Below are positions 1 through 8,884 of a DNA stretch of 64,000 bases, in pieces. Location: contig NZ_MVHU01000011.1 of assembly GCF_002086285.1 (NCBI RefSeq), positions 57,212 to 121,211 of the forward strand, written 5' to 3'. Each line of letters opens with the position of its first letter. Positions within the stretch are counted from its first letter, which is position 1. Under the pieces are notes generated by a model that was not told the origin of the DNA, did no database searches, and saw only the letters and a program-made list of their open reading frames with translations. The DNA is from Mycolicibacter kumamotonensis. GTDB taxonomy: Bacteria; Actinomycetota; Actinomycetes; Mycobacteriales; Mycobacteriaceae. The translations under genes and the position numbers were made by a program.

Positions 1-1221
1 GTCTGCCTCACCGGCGATGGCGGGCACGACATCGGCGCCGACTCCGCAGCCGGCGGCCCGGGTCATCGTCGCGCCGACGGTCCGGCCGGTGGTGGCGCCC
101 ATGGCGCGTCCGGCGAGGCTGGCCAAGGCCATCTCACCGAACATGGCGTCCTCAGCGGCGAATGCCGCTGCCGGGGCGGCCGCGCTCGCCGGCATGGCCA
201 GGACGACCGGATGGGTCACCGGCGCGGACGTGGCCCAGGCCGTCGGTACCGACAGCTTTCCGACCAGCGCCGCTCGGCCGAGAGCGGCCGCCGCGGGCCG
301 TCCACCGAGGCCTGCCGCCGGAACGGCCTCGTGCGCCAAGGACGACAACGGGGTCAGCGCGCCGGTGATGGCTTTCGGCCCGGCCAGGTAGGAGCTGACA
401 CCCATCGCATTGATCGGCCAGCTCCAGATCTGGCCGAACGACAGCAATGGACCGCCCGGGATGGTCGACCATCCCAACAGCGGGCTGTATGCCCCAGTGA
501 GGGCCGACATGATCGTGTTCCAGTTGCCCAGGTCGGTGTTGAGGGCTCCGGGCAACGTGGCTCCGGCCGGGTTTGCCGACAGCGATTTCAGCGCGCTCGG
601 CAGCAGGTTCAGCATCTGGGAGACCTGTTGTCCCACTGAGCCTTCCGAGGTGGCGGCGGCCTGCGCGGTCGCGGCCGCCTGATCGGTGATGCCGGCCGGG
701 TCGGTGGTCGGCGGCGGCTCGGCGAACGGTGTCAGTCGGGTGGCCGCGGCCGAGGCTCCGGCGTAGCCGTACATGGCCGCGGCATCCTGAGCCCACATCT
801 CCGCGTAATGCGCCTCCGTGGCCGCGATGGCCGGGGTGTTGAGACCCAGGATGTTCGTGGCGATCAGCGTCATCAGCAGGCTGCGGTTCGCGGCGATCAC
901 CGGTGGCGGAACGGTCGCGGCGAACGCGGCCTCGTAGGCGGCGGCGGCCGCTGCCGCCTGGGCCCCCGCCTGCTCGGCCTGGCCGGCGAGCCCGCTCATC
1001 CACTCGACATACGGGGCGGCCGCCACCGACATGGCATCCGCGGACGCCCCATGCCAGTCGGCCGACAGGTCTGCCAGGACGGCCCCGTATCCCGATGCCG
1101 CCGAGTGCAACTCGGCGGCCAGCTCGCTCCAGGCAGATGCCGCGGCCAGCAATGGGCCCGGGCCGGCCCCTGAATACATCCGGCCGGAATTCACCTCCGG
1201 CGGTAACGCTCCGAAATCCAT
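1..1221 (-). CDS. PPE family protein, SVP subfamily (C-terminus outside window)
   Basis: The reading frame begins with ATG at 1221 ([18 protein letters not shown]) and stays open for 407 codons to the window edge, so the C-terminus is missing. The N-terminal 180 residues show the PPE hallmarks: Pro-Pro-Glu at residues 7-9, a W-x-G turn ([10 protein letters not shown]) near residue 55 and Ala-rich helices. [10 protein letters not shown] match to the GxxSVPxxW signature lies near residue 320 and places it in the PPE-SVP group. Such proteins pair with PE proteins and leave through ESX type VII systems to the cell surface or medium. That is family knowledge; no PE partner or ESX gene is visible here. 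Two longer antisense frames over the same DNA are shadows. Confidence 0.93.
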   Translation of the reverse strand, partial: MDFGALPPEVNSGRMYSGAGPGPLLAAASAWSELAAELHSAASGYGAVLADLSADWHGASADAMSVAAAPYVEWMSGLAGQAEQAGAQAAAAAAAYEAAFAATVPPPVIAANRSLLMTLIATNILGLNTPAIAATEAHYAEMWAQDAAAMYGYAGASAAATRLTPFAEPPPTTDPAGITDQAAATAQAAATSEGSVGQQVSQMLNLLPSALKSLSANPAGATLPGALNTDLGNWNTIMSALTGAYSPLLGWSTIPGGPLLSFGQIWSWPINAMGVSSYLAGPKAITGALTPLSSLAHEAVPAAGLGGRPAAAALGRAALVGKLSVPTAWATSAPVTHPVVLAMPASAAAPAAAFAAEDAMFGEMALASLAGRAMGATTGRTVGATMTRAAGCGVGADVVPAIAGEAD

Positions 1222-1737
1222 GTTCACCCAACCTTTGACAAACGCCTCAACAGATGCGGGGTCACCACGCCGGCTCCGGTGCCGCGAGGTGGGTCGTTCG
1301 CAGTGAATGCTTTGGGCGCCGGCTGCGAGCCCCGGAGGGCGGTGCGCCGGCACCGGTCATGGGGAACTCCGGCGGCTAGGAGCCCCGCTTACGCCACGGC
1401 CGGTGTATTCGGCGCTGCAGGTAGCCCTCAACGGCATGCGCCCAGGCGCCCGTCAACGATGCGGCTCTCACGACATGCTCGACAGACGGACGTACCCGTG
1501 CGTTGCGAGGTGTGATCACTACGTAACCTCCTGGAAATACGGGTTATTCGCCTCATCGCCGAGTTGTCCGCCGATCGACGAACACTCAAACTAGGACCAC
1601 TTTCCACGGATTTGCTGTGTAAGGACTGGGAAATGAATTTCGAAAGTCCCTGTTGGACAAACCGAGTGAGGAAGGTCACGCACGCCACCAGTCTCCCCGC
1701 GCTTATCCGGCAAGACCCGGTCCAGAGCATTTCCGTT

Positions 1738-1752
1738 ATACCGCAACGGTAT
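1738..1752. repeat. Short inverted repeat, possible operator
   Basis: ATACCG-CAA-CGGTAT, perfect 6-bp arms with a 3-base spacer, inside the long gap upstream of the PPE gene. It could be a regulator site for the PPE gene about 520 bp away, or chance. Confidence 0.3.
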
Positions 1753-1831
1753 TAGAGCCTCGGCACATCTACGAACCCTGGCTGTAGTAATTCGGCGCGC
1801 CACCGGACGGTCACCACGGCGTAGTGACGAG

Positions 1832-1860
1832 TCTCGCATTAGATATCACGTTATGCGAGA
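1832..1860. terminator. Inverted repeat downstream of methyltransferase
   Basis: TCTCGCAT and ATGCGAGA form perfect 8-bp arms around a 13-base spacer, 36-64 bases past the stop of the minus-strand methyltransferase gene. There is no T-tract, so this would be a mycobacterial-type weak terminator at best. Confidence 0.35.
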
Positions 1861-1895
1861 TAAATTCGCCCGCAACACTTCCCGTAACTAGAGGG

Positions 1896-2810
1896 CTAGC
1901 TACGGGTGGCGGCGACGTAGCGGATCGCGGCCGGGGCGCCATCGAGCTCACGGTCGGTCAACCGGGGCAGCCGGGCGGCGGCGAACAGGTCCGCGATCCC
2001 GGAGTCGACTGTCATCCAGCCGCTTTCGGTCAGGTGGCGCACCACATCGGTGTGCTCTCCGGAATAGAACGGTCCGGGCCCGGTCAGGCTCAGGCCGCGG
2101 CGCCGCCAGCGCTCGACGAGGGATTCGTTGTGCACCGCCTGCGGCCGGCTCGGCGGCACCGCATGGTCGGCGGCGAGCCGACTGCCCGGGGCACTCAGCG
2201 CGCTGACACCGTCGAGCAGGCGGTTCTGCGCATCCGAGGGCACGTACCAGACCAGCAGGCCCTCGATGACCCATGCGGTGGGTGCGGTGGCGTCGAAACC
2301 CACCCGCCGCAGCGCCGCCGGCCAGTCGCCACGCAGGTCGACTCCGACCGCACGACGGTTGACGCTCGGCGCACTGCCCCAGGCCCGCATGGTGGTGGCC
2401 TTGAAGTCGACCACCGGAGGGTGGTCCACTTCGTAGACGATGGTCTCGGCCGGCCACCACAACCGGTAGGCGCGGGTGTCCAGTCCCGATCCCAGGATCA
2501 CCGCCTGGCGGATCCCCCCGCGCGCGGCGTCGGTGAAGAAGGCGTCGAAGAATGTGGTGCGGGCCGCGGAGAACTCGGCCAGCCGCGGAAACCCGCCGTC
2601 CTTGCCGAGCCGGCTGATGTCCAGATCACCGTCGGCTACCCGAATACAGAAATCCAGCCCCACCTTGTGCACCAGCGGCGCGGCGAACGGGTCGTTGATC
2701 AGGCCCCGAGACGTCGCTGCGGCCCGCGCCGCGGCCAGCACCGTCGCGATGACGCCGGCGCCGGTGGCCAGGCTCCCGGTGTCATCCCGGGAAGCGGGCG
2801 CCGTGCTCAT
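1896..2810 (-). CDS. Class I SAM-dependent methyltransferase (TIGR00027 family)
   Basis: A 304-residue protein from ATG at 2810 (MSTAPASRDDTGSLATG). A GTG 21 bases further upstream would add seven residues, but the ATG fits the family start better. Landmarks are the family opening (GSLATGAGVIATVLAAARAAAT), NDPFAAPLV, and the cofactor loop VILGSGLDTRAYRL near residue 105, followed by YEVDHP and later WVIEGLLVWY. Mycobacteria carry many paralogues related to leucine carboxyl methyltransferases; their substrates are mostly unknown, so none is assigned. It lies 26 bases after the TrkA-like gene on the same strand and may share its transcript. Confidence 0.9.
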   Translation of the reverse strand: MSTAPASRDDTGSLATGAGVIATVLAAARAAATSRGLINDPFAAPLVHKVGLDFCIRVADGDLDISRLGKDGGFPRLAEFSAARTTFFDAFFTDAARGGIRQAVILGSGLDTRAYRLWWPAETIVYEVDHPPVVDFKATTMRAWGSAPSVNRRAVGVDLRGDWPAALRRVGFDATAPTAWVIEGLLVWYVPSDAQNRLLDGVSALSAPGSRLAADHAVPPSRPQAVHNESLVERWRRRGLSLTGPGPFYSGEHTDVVRHLTESGWMTVDSGIADLFAAARLPRLTDRELDGAPAAIRYVAATRS

Positions 2811-2836
2811 GGGAGTCCACCGTGGCGGCACGACGG

Positions 2837-3517
2837 TCAGTGCATCCTTCTGCCGGCCGGCACCCCGTGCACGACCGCCCGGACCCGATCATCCATCCCG
2901 CTCGCCGCGGCGAACAGCATCTCGTCGCCGGCCCGCAGCTCATCGGCCGCCCGCGGCAGGATGACCCCGTCGCCGCGCAGCACCGCGACCAGGGCGGCGC
3001 CCTCGGGCAGCTCGATGTCGCAGACCTTGCGGCCGATCAGCGGATTGTCGTCGGGCAGCGTCAGCTTCGTCAGGCTCGCCTGGCCGCGCCGCAAGCCCAT
3101 CAGTGGCACCAGGTGGCCGACGTCGATGGCGCCTTCCACCGCGGCGACCATCGCGCGCGGGGTGGAGACCGCCACGTCGATACCCCAGTCCTCGGTGAAC
3201 AGCGGCTCGTTGCGCGCGTTGTTGACCCGGGCCACCACCCGGGCCACCCCGAACTCGGCCTTGGCCAGCAGCGCGGTGGCCAGGTTGGCCTTGTCATCAC
3301 CGGTGGCGGCGATCACCACGTCACAGATCTCGATACCGCATTCCTGCAGCGCCGACAGCTCACAGGAGTCGGCGAGCAGCCACTCGGCCTCGGGGACGGA
3401 ATGCGGCTCATAGTGCGCCGGATTGCGCTCGATGAGCAGCACCCGGTGGCCGTCGCCGATCAATTCCCGTGCGACGGATCGTCCGACCGCGCCGGCACCG
3501 GCGATTCCGATGCGCAT
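2837..3517 (-). CDS. TrkA-type potassium uptake regulatory subunit (RCK domain)
   Basis: A 226-residue cytoplasmic protein. The N-terminus is an NAD-binding Rossmann fold (MRIGIAGAGAVGRSVA, GxGxxG) with the acidic strand-end residue in LIERNP. ATGDDKANL is typical of RCK-N domains. A C-terminal TrkA-C-like domain follows (residues about 140-215). A GGGGAGCG ribosome site precedes the ATG. The family gates K+ transporters in response to bound nucleotides. It resembles the CeoB/CeoC proteins of M. tuberculosis, but here a single copy stands back-to-back with a K+/H+ antiporter, 157 bp between start codons, which suggests that the antiporter is its partner. That pairing is inference. Confidence 0.88.
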   Translation of the reverse strand: MRIGIAGAGAVGRSVARELIGDGHRVLLIERNPAHYEPHSVPEAEWLLADSCELSALQECGIEICDVVIAATGDDKANLATALLAKAEFGVARVVARVNNARNEPLFTEDWGIDVAVSTPRAMVAAVEGAIDVGHLVPLMGLRRGQASLTKLTLPDDNPLIGRKVCDIELPEGAALVAVLRGDGVILPRAADELRAGDEMLFAAASGMDDRVRAVVHGVPAGRRMH

Positions 3518-3674
3518 GATCGCTCCCCTCGTCCCCGGGCTGCCCCCGGCCGCTCCGGGCGTAACACGGTTGTGACAGCGCTACTGATTTACTGACAGAT
3601 AACACGAACCCGCTGACTTTGAGCGAATCACACGAGTGGGTTCGACCGCCACCGCCGGCCCGAATGGGGATCAG

Positions 3675-5171
3675 ATGAGCCTGGAGCAGCTGTACCTGGC
3701 TCTGCTGATCGGGGGCTTGGTACTGCTGGCCAGCATCATCGCCACCCGGGCGGCGGATCGAGTCGGCTTGCCCAGCCTGCTGCTGTTCCTGCTGGTCGGG
3801 GTGGCGATCGGCAACGACGGGCTGGGTCTCGACTTCTCCGACGTGCAACTGGCCAGTGACCTGGGCACCACCGCGCTGGCGGTGATCCTGGTCGAGGGCG
3901 GTTTGACGACGCGCTTCGCCAACATCCGCAAACTGCTGGCGCCGGCGGCGGTGCTGGCCACCGTCGGCGTCGTGACCAGCATGGCGGTGATCGCGGTGGC
4001 CGCGCACCTGCTGCTGGGCATCAGCTGGCAGCTGGCCTTCCTGCTGGGCGCGATCGTCTCGCCCACCGACGCCGCCGCGGTGTTCTCCATCCTGCGCGTG
4101 CTGCCTCTACCGCGGCGGGTGGCCGGTCTGCTGGAGGCCGAGTCCGGCTTCAACGACGCGCCCGCGGCGATCGTGGTGCTGATGCTGAGCACCATGCCGC
4201 TGACGATCGCACCGATCCACGCCGTCGGCGACGTGATCTTCGAGTTGGTGATCGGATCGGCGATCGGATTGGTCGCCGGGTTGCTCGGGGCGATGATGCT
4301 GCGGCGGGCCGCACTGCCGGCGTCCGGCCTGTATCCGCTGGCGACGTTCGGGCTGGGCATGGTGGCGTTCGCCGCCGCCGCCTCGGTGCACGCCAGTGGC
4401 TTCATCGCCGCCTACCTGTCCGGGGTGGTGCTGGCGAACTCCGGGCTGCCGCACCGCGCGGCCATCCGCTCGTTCGCCGAGGGGCTGGGCTGGCTGGCGC
4501 AGATCGGGCTGTTCGTGCTGCTCGGCCTGCTGGTGAGCCCCAGCCAGCTCTCCGAGGAGCTGGTGCCGGCGCTGCTGATCGGGGCGGTGCTGCTGCTGTT
4601 GAGCCGCCCGATATCGGTGGTGGCCTCGCTGATCTGGTTCAGGGTGCCCTGGCGTGAGCAGATCTTCTTGTCCTGGGCCGGTCTGCGTGGAGCGGTTCCG
4701 ATCGTGCTCGCCACGTTCCCGATCGTCGAGGGCGTGCCGGACAGCTATCGGCTGCTCAACATCGTGTTCATCCTGGTGGTGGTCTACACCGTGGTTCAGG
4801 GCCCCAGCCTGGGTCTGTTCGCCCACTGGCTGGGGCTGATACCGCGCGACACCACCCGCGAGATCCAGGTCGAGGCGGCGCCGCTGGACGTGTTGGAAGC
4901 CGAGCTGTTGACGATGACGGTGCAGCCGGAATCCAAGCTGCACAACGTCTCGCTGCTCGAGCTGCGGCTGCCCGACCCTAGCGTCATCACCTTGATCATC
5001 CGCAAGGGCGACACCTTCGTTCCGCAGCCCGATACCCGCATCGCGGTGGGCGACGAACTGCTCATCGTCACCACCAGCAAGACCCGCGCCCTAGCGGAAA
5101 GCCGGCTGCGGGCGGTCAGCCGGCGCGGCAAATTGGCCCACTGGTTCGACGAGTACGGCGACTCGGAGTGA
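3675..5171 (+). CDS. Potassium/proton antiporter, CPA1 type with TrkA-C tail
   Basis: ATG at 3675, preceded by GGGGATC, gives 498 residues; an upstream GTG (3636) would add 13 residues without a ribosome site. About 12 hydrophobic segments fill residues 1-390. SPTDAAAVFSILR and the ESGFNDAPAAIVV segment correspond to the ion-binding helices of the NhaP/CvrA antiporters. The remaining ~100 residues are soluble and form a TrkA-C (RCK-C) domain (LRLPDPSVITLIIRKGD, VGDELLIVTT). The family moves K+ or Na+ outward against H+ at the cell membrane. The divergent TrkA-like gene would supply the matching nucleotide-sensing unit. Confidence 0.9.
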   Translation: MSLEQLYLALLIGGLVLLASIIATRAADRVGLPSLLLFLLVGVAIGNDGLGLDFSDVQLASDLGTTALAVILVEGGLTTRFANIRKLLAPAAVLATVGVVTSMAVIAVAAHLLLGISWQLAFLLGAIVSPTDAAAVFSILRVLPLPRRVAGLLEAESGFNDAPAAIVVLMLSTMPLTIAPIHAVGDVIFELVIGSAIGLVAGLLGAMMLRRAALPASGLYPLATFGLGMVAFAAAASVHASGFIAAYLSGVVLANSGLPHRAAIRSFAEGLGWLAQIGLFVLLGLLVSPSQLSEELVPALLIGAVLLLLSRPISVVASLIWFRVPWREQIFLSWAGLRGAVPIVLATFPIVEGVPDSYRLLNIVFILVVVYTVVQGPSLGLFAHWLGLIPRDTTREIQVEAAPLDVLEAELLTMTVQPESKLHNVSLLELRLPDPSVITLIIRKGDTFVPQPDTRIAVGDELLIVTTSKTRALAESRLRAVSRRGKLAHWFDEYGDSE

Positions 5172-5181
5172 GCCCCGCTCG

Positions 5182-6297
5182 CTAGCGCAGGGTGATCAGC
5201 GGGATCGCGGTCTCGGCCGGGGTGAGGCCGCCGTGGAAGCCCACCAGCTGCGCCGTCTGCGGCGGTTCGTGTTCGGTCGCCAGGATCGCGGTGTCGTCGC
5301 TACAGGTGACCACGACGTCGCCGATGCGGGCCAGGTGCTCCTCGCGCACCGGCCCGAACACGCCTGCGGCGACGGCCTGTTCGCGGGTTTGCACCAGGGC
5401 CTTACCGGCGAGCAGTTCGGTCCAGGCGGCCAGCACATCTGCTGTTGCGCCGGGTTCGGTGTGCAGGTAGCGCACCCGGGGCTCGCCGGCGACCACCCGG
5501 ATTCCCGCGCCCAGACGCGGGTCGGCATCCAGGTCGATGCGCGCCTGGTCCGGTACGTTCAGGCCCCCGTGGTCGGCGGTGACCACCAGCGCGGCGTCGT
5601 CCGGCAGCTGTTCGAGAAGGTGCCGCAGCAGCGCGTCGACCTTGGCCGCGGCGGTGTGCCAGTGGCCTGAGCCGATGCCCGAGACGTGCGCCGCGTGATC
5701 CAGCGCCGCGGTGTAGCCGTAGACCAGACCGGGTGCCGCCGCCAGTTCCGCGGCGACCCGAGCGGCATAGTGCTCGCCCTTGGCGGTCGGGCGGAACTCA
5801 GCGCCCCGGTAGGCGGCCTCGGTCAGCCCGCTGCCGATGAACATCTCCGGCAGCACCGCGCGGGCGCTGATGCCCGCGCCGCGTAGCCGCTCGAACCAGG
5901 TCGGCACCGGCTGCCAGGTGTCCGGCGGCGGGTCGGCGGCCCAGAAGATGTGGGTCAGCACCCGCTCGGTTCCGGGCACGTTGACGGTGAAGCCCAGCAC
6001 CCCGTGCTCCCCCGGCAGCGCGCCGGTGCCCAGCGACACCAGGCTGGTCGGCGTGGTGGACGGGAAAGTACAGGTCAGCTGGGCCAGCTGCCCGGTGTCG
6101 CCGGCCAGCACCGAGGCCAGCAGCGGCGCATCGGGGGCCAGCTGCGGCAACAGGTGATAACCCAGGCCGTCGACCAGGACCACTGCCAGCCGGCGCACGT
6201 CGCCGATCCGCTCTCGCAGGCCCAGGATGTCGGTCGCGCCTGGAGTTCCGAGCGCAGCGGCCGCGGACGGCAGGATGTCGCAGATCGAACCGGGCAC
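5182..6297 (-). CDS. Alkaline phosphatase superfamily / nucleotide pyrophosphatase-type hydrolase
   Basis: A 371-residue protein starting at GTG 6297. Superfamily metal-site motifs are visible: VLVDGLGYHLL (first Asp) near residue 40, TFPSTTPTSLVSLGTG near residue 80 carrying the catalytic Thr/Ser, and TADHGGLNVPD near residue 245 (Asp-His pair). The arrangement matches type I phosphodiesterase/nucleotide pyrophosphatases. No signal peptide or membrane segment is seen, so it is likely cytoplasmic. Substrate unknown. It is convergent with the antiporter, 10 bases between stops. Confidence 0.85.
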   Translation of the reverse strand: MPGSICDILPSAAAALGTPGATDILGLRERIGDVRRLAVVLVDGLGYHLLPQLAPDAPLLASVLAGDTGQLAQLTCTFPSTTPTSLVSLGTGALPGEHGVLGFTVNVPGTERVLTHIFWAADPPPDTWQPVPTWFERLRGAGISARAVLPEMFIGSGLTEAAYRGAEFRPTAKGEHYAARVAAELAAAPGLVYGYTAALDHAAHVSGIGSGHWHTAAAKVDALLRHLLEQLPDDAALVVTADHGGLNVPDQARIDLDADPRLGAGIRVVAGEPRVRYLHTEPGATADVLAAWTELLAGKALVQTREQAVAAGVFGPVREEHLARIGDVVVTCSDDTAILATEHEPPQTAQLVGFHGGLTPAETAIPLITLR

Positions 6298-6356
6298 CGG
6301 TTCAGCCTGCCACCCCCGACGCCCTCGCCAACGGCCAGACTCGCCCTCGGGCAGCG

Positions 6357-6881
6357 CTATCCGAGGCCGTCGACGGGCTTGCTGGCGCTGGAGTTGGCCT
6401 TCTTCGCGCCGTTACCGGCCGAAGAGCCACCCGAGCCACCGGGACCGCCACCGCTGCCGCCGGATCCCCCGGAGCCGTTACCGGTGCTGGGGAGGCTGAA
6501 CTTGGGCAGGCTGGGTGTGTTGTTGGAATCGTCGCTCTCGGAGCCGTGTTCGGCACCGCCGGGAGTGCCGTCGGCGGGAGTCGCGTCGGTGGGGCTGTCG
6601 GGGGTGCCGTACCCGGGAGTCGCGTCGGCGGTGCCCGGTGCGTCGTGGAACAACTGGTCGAGCTGGGCCAGCCGGTCCTGAAGGACGCCGAGGTCGCCGA
6701 GTTCGCCGGGGTCAGCGGGCAGGAGCCCGGCCGGGTCCACGTCGGCGCCGGCCGTTGCCGCGCCCACCACGGTGTCGAGCAGGTCGTCGAAGTCGGCATG
6801 CGCAGTCGGTCCGGCCAGCAGGCAGCAGCCCAGCGTCAAAAACGCCGTGACTACTCCTCGAACCGAACCGCGACCGCTCAT
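6357..6881 (-). CDS. Small secreted protein with DFDDL N-terminal module
   Basis: ATG at 6881 gives 174 residues (MSGRGSVRGVVTAFLTLG...). A Sec signal peptide ends at AHA, and the mature chain opens with DFDDLLDTVVGAA. A Pro/Gly/Thr-rich middle (ATPGYGTPDSPTDATP) is followed by a Gly-Ser linker (GSGGSGGSGGG) and a Lys/Ser-rich tail. The same AHADFDDL start occurs in both aspartic proteases at 32-35 kb. No catalytic domain is present. A frame extending to 6986 exists, but its first 35 residues are unlike a coding start. Function unknown; likely exported to the envelope or medium. Confidence 0.72.
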   Translation of the reverse strand: MSGRGSVRGVVTAFLTLGCCLLAGPTAHADFDDLLDTVVGAATAGADVDPAGLLPADPGELGDLGVLQDRLAQLDQLFHDAPGTADATPGYGTPDSPTDATPADGTPGGAEHGSESDDSNNTPSLPKFSLPSTGNGSGGSGGSGGGPGGSGGSSAGNGAKKANSSASKPVDGLG

Positions 6882-7282
6882 CCGCGAAACCCTTCCGCTA
6901 CCGCGCCGAGCAATGGTCGGCTCGGCGAGGACGAACCTAGCCGCTTCGCTTCCGATTACGCGAGCCGAAAAGGCTCGCGAAGACAATGTTCAATAGCCGT
7001 TCACCTGTCGTCATCCGTCAAGCCACAATCGACGCACCGACCACCATTTCCCCAGGTCGGAACGGTGAATGAGACGACCGTCACAATGGTTCACAGTTAA
7101 AATCACCCTGAACAATTCCGTTTCCCACATAAAAGCCCTCGCCGCTCACATCCTTTGTTGAAGATCGGGGATCGGCGGGCACAAAAAATCAGGCCGAGCG
7201 TTAAATGCCGCCACCCGTCGCCCACGGCTCCGGCGCGGCGAATCGCGCCCCGGCCGACGGCTCCGCCGTTAGCGTTCTGAAG
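6882..7282. other. Divergent intergenic region upstream of the catabolic cluster
   Basis: About 400 bp between the secreted-protein gene and the acyl-CoA synthetase start. It holds the perfect hairpin at 6959-6979 and an A+T-richer stretch around 7080-7210 where promoters for the rightward cluster would be expected. No credible gene was found in it. The last 78 bases would be coding if the synthetase starts at ATG 7205. Confidence 0.55.
6959..6979. repeat. Perfect hairpin with GAAAA loop
   Basis: CGCGAGCC and GGCTCGCG form 8-bp perfect arms around GAAAA, about 80 bases upstream of the minus-strand secreted-protein start. It could be a 5'-leader structure of that gene or an operator; it is not positioned as a terminator for any gene found. 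Confidence 0.45.
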
Positions 7283-8818
7283 GTGACCACAGCTCCTATC
7301 GACCTCGGTTCCTGGATCGCCCGGCGGGCGGCGGCAACTCCGACGCTGCCGGCGATCACCTTCGGCGAGACCACCTGGACGTATCGGGATTTCTCGGACC
7401 GCATCGACCGGCTGGCGGCCGAATTGGTCGCCGGTGGCATGCGCCGCGGCGACCGGGTCGGCTATGTCGGCCTCAACCACCCCGACTTTCTCGTCACACT
7501 GTTTGCCGCCGCCCGGATCGGCGCGGCATTCGTGCCGCTGAACTGGCGGCTCACCGCCGACGAGCTCTGCTACATCCTGGGCAACGCCGAAGTGCACACG
7601 CTGCTGGCCGACGCCGAGCGTGCCGCGGTGATCGACCCGGTGCGCGCCGAGGCCGGGTTACAGCGCGCGATCGCCCTGACCCCGGTGCCCGGCTGGGAGG
7701 TGGCCGACGACTTGCTCGCCCAGCGCGCCCCGCTGGCCGACCCGGTGTTCGCCGAGCCCGACGACATCGCGGTGATCATGTACACCTCGGGCACCACCGG
7801 ACGCCCCAAGGGGGCCATGCTCACCCACGCAAACCTGTTCTGGAACAACATCAATGCGCTGTTGACGTTCGACACCAGCCAGCAGGACGTGTCGCTGGTC
7901 TGCGCGCCGCTGTTTCACATCGGCGGGCTGAACGTCACCACGCTGCTGACGCTGCAGAAGGGCGGGCGAATCGTGCTGATGCCCGCCTTCGATCCGGCCG
8001 AAGCGCTGCGGCTCATCGCCGAACATCGGGTCACCACCATGTTCGGGGTACCGGCGATGTTCTTGTTCATGAGTCAGCGCCCGGAGTTCGCCGAATCCGA
8101 CCTGTCCAGCGTGCGCAACTTCGTCTGCGGCGGCGCGCCGGTGCCCGAGGCGCTGATCCACCGCTACGGCGAGCGGGGCATCCCGTTCGCGCAGGGTTAC
8201 GGGCTGACCGAGACCGCGCCGCTGGCACTGGTGCTGCGCACCGACGAGGTCGGCGTGAAGATCGGCGCCGCGGGCAATCAGGTGCTGCCGCTGTCGGATG
8301 TGCGGCTGGTCGACGCCAACAACGCCCCGGTGCCCGCCGGGGCGCGCGGAGAGATCTGCGTGCGCGGACCGCAGGTGATGGCCGGCTACTGGCGCAATCC
8401 CGAAGCCACCGCGGCGGTGATCGACTCCGAGGGGTGGTTTCACACCGGCGACATCGGCCAGGCCGACGAGGAGGGCTACGTCTGGGTGATCGACCGGGTG
8501 AAAGACATGGTGATCTCCGGCGGCGAGAACGTCTACCCCGCCGAAGTCGAAGACGTGCTCTACGGGCATCCGGCCATCGCCGAAGTCGCCGTGCTGGGCA
8601 CCCCACACGAAAAGTGGGGTGAAGCGGTGACCGCGGTGGTGGCGTTGCGACCCGGTACTACGCTGACACTCGACGAGCTGCGCGAGTTCGCCCGGGACAA
8701 ATTGGCGGCGTTCAAATTGCCGATTCGGCTGGAGTTCGTCGACGCGCTGCCCCGCACCCAGTCCGGAAAGGTTGTGAAATACCAGCTGCGCGAGGTGATT
8801 TCAGATTCAGTTCGATGA
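7283..8818 (+). CDS. Acyl-CoA synthetase (FadD family; possible cyclohexanecarboxylate-type ligase)
   Basis: Adenylate-forming enzyme that activates a carboxylic acid to its CoA thioester through an acyl-AMP. From GTG 7283 (VTTAPIDLGSWIARRAA) it has 511 residues. An ATG at 7205 would add 26 residues of non-family sequence. The AMP-binding P-loop (YTSGTTGRPKGAMLTHAN) lies near residue 168, GYGLTETAPL near 307, the hinge (DRVKDMVISGGENVYPAEVE) near 400 and the catalytic Lys in RTQSGKVVKYQL near 496. It opens a rightward run with a BadH-like dehydrogenase and two acyl-CoA dehydrogenases, so the substrate may be an alicyclic or aromatic-derived acid. Specificity cannot be read from sequence. Confidence 0.9.
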   Translation: MTTAPIDLGSWIARRAAATPTLPAITFGETTWTYRDFSDRIDRLAAELVAGGMRRGDRVGYVGLNHPDFLVTLFAAARIGAAFVPLNWRLTADELCYILGNAEVHTLLADAERAAVIDPVRAEAGLQRAIALTPVPGWEVADDLLAQRAPLADPVFAEPDDIAVIMYTSGTTGRPKGAMLTHANLFWNNINALLTFDTSQQDVSLVCAPLFHIGGLNVTTLLTLQKGGRIVLMPAFDPAEALRLIAEHRVTTMFGVPAMFLFMSQRPEFAESDLSSVRNFVCGGAPVPEALIHRYGERGIPFAQGYGLTETAPLALVLRTDEVGVKIGAAGNQVLPLSDVRLVDANNAPVPAGARGEICVRGPQVMAGYWRNPEATAAVIDSEGWFHTGDIGQADEEGYVWVIDRVKDMVISGGENVYPAEVEDVLYGHPAIAEVAVLGTPHEKWGEAVTAVVALRPGTTLTLDELREFARDKLAAFKLPIRLEFVDALPRTQSGKVVKYQLREVISDSVR

Positions 8819-8884
8819 CTAGAAGGCGACGGAACCTGGCGGCGGTACTACCCTGCTAGAAAATCCAGACACGGGAGTCCGAAG

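Larger units (their letters stand above)
1222..1895. other. 674-bp noncoding, A+T-richer gap
   Basis: The stretch between the PPE start and the methyltransferase stop has no frame with mycobacterial codon character; the short open frames (about 60-100 codons) are rich in Ser, Arg and Cys and lack a ribosome site. Base composition from about 1480 to 1900 is visibly less GC-rich than the rest. It should hold the PPE promoter. Two inverted repeats are present at 1738-1752 and 1832-1860 and are listed separately. Confidence 0.6.

Noticed and set aside
152..1231. 359-codon minus-strand frame over the PPE gene
   Set aside because: It is Arg/Gly/His-rich and out of phase with the clear PPE sequence starting at 1221; a GC-rich shadow frame.
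1428..1839. Short open frames of 60-100 codons in the low-GC gap, both strands
   Set aside because: No ribosome site, Ser/Arg/Cys-rich composition, no recognisable family, mutually overlapping.
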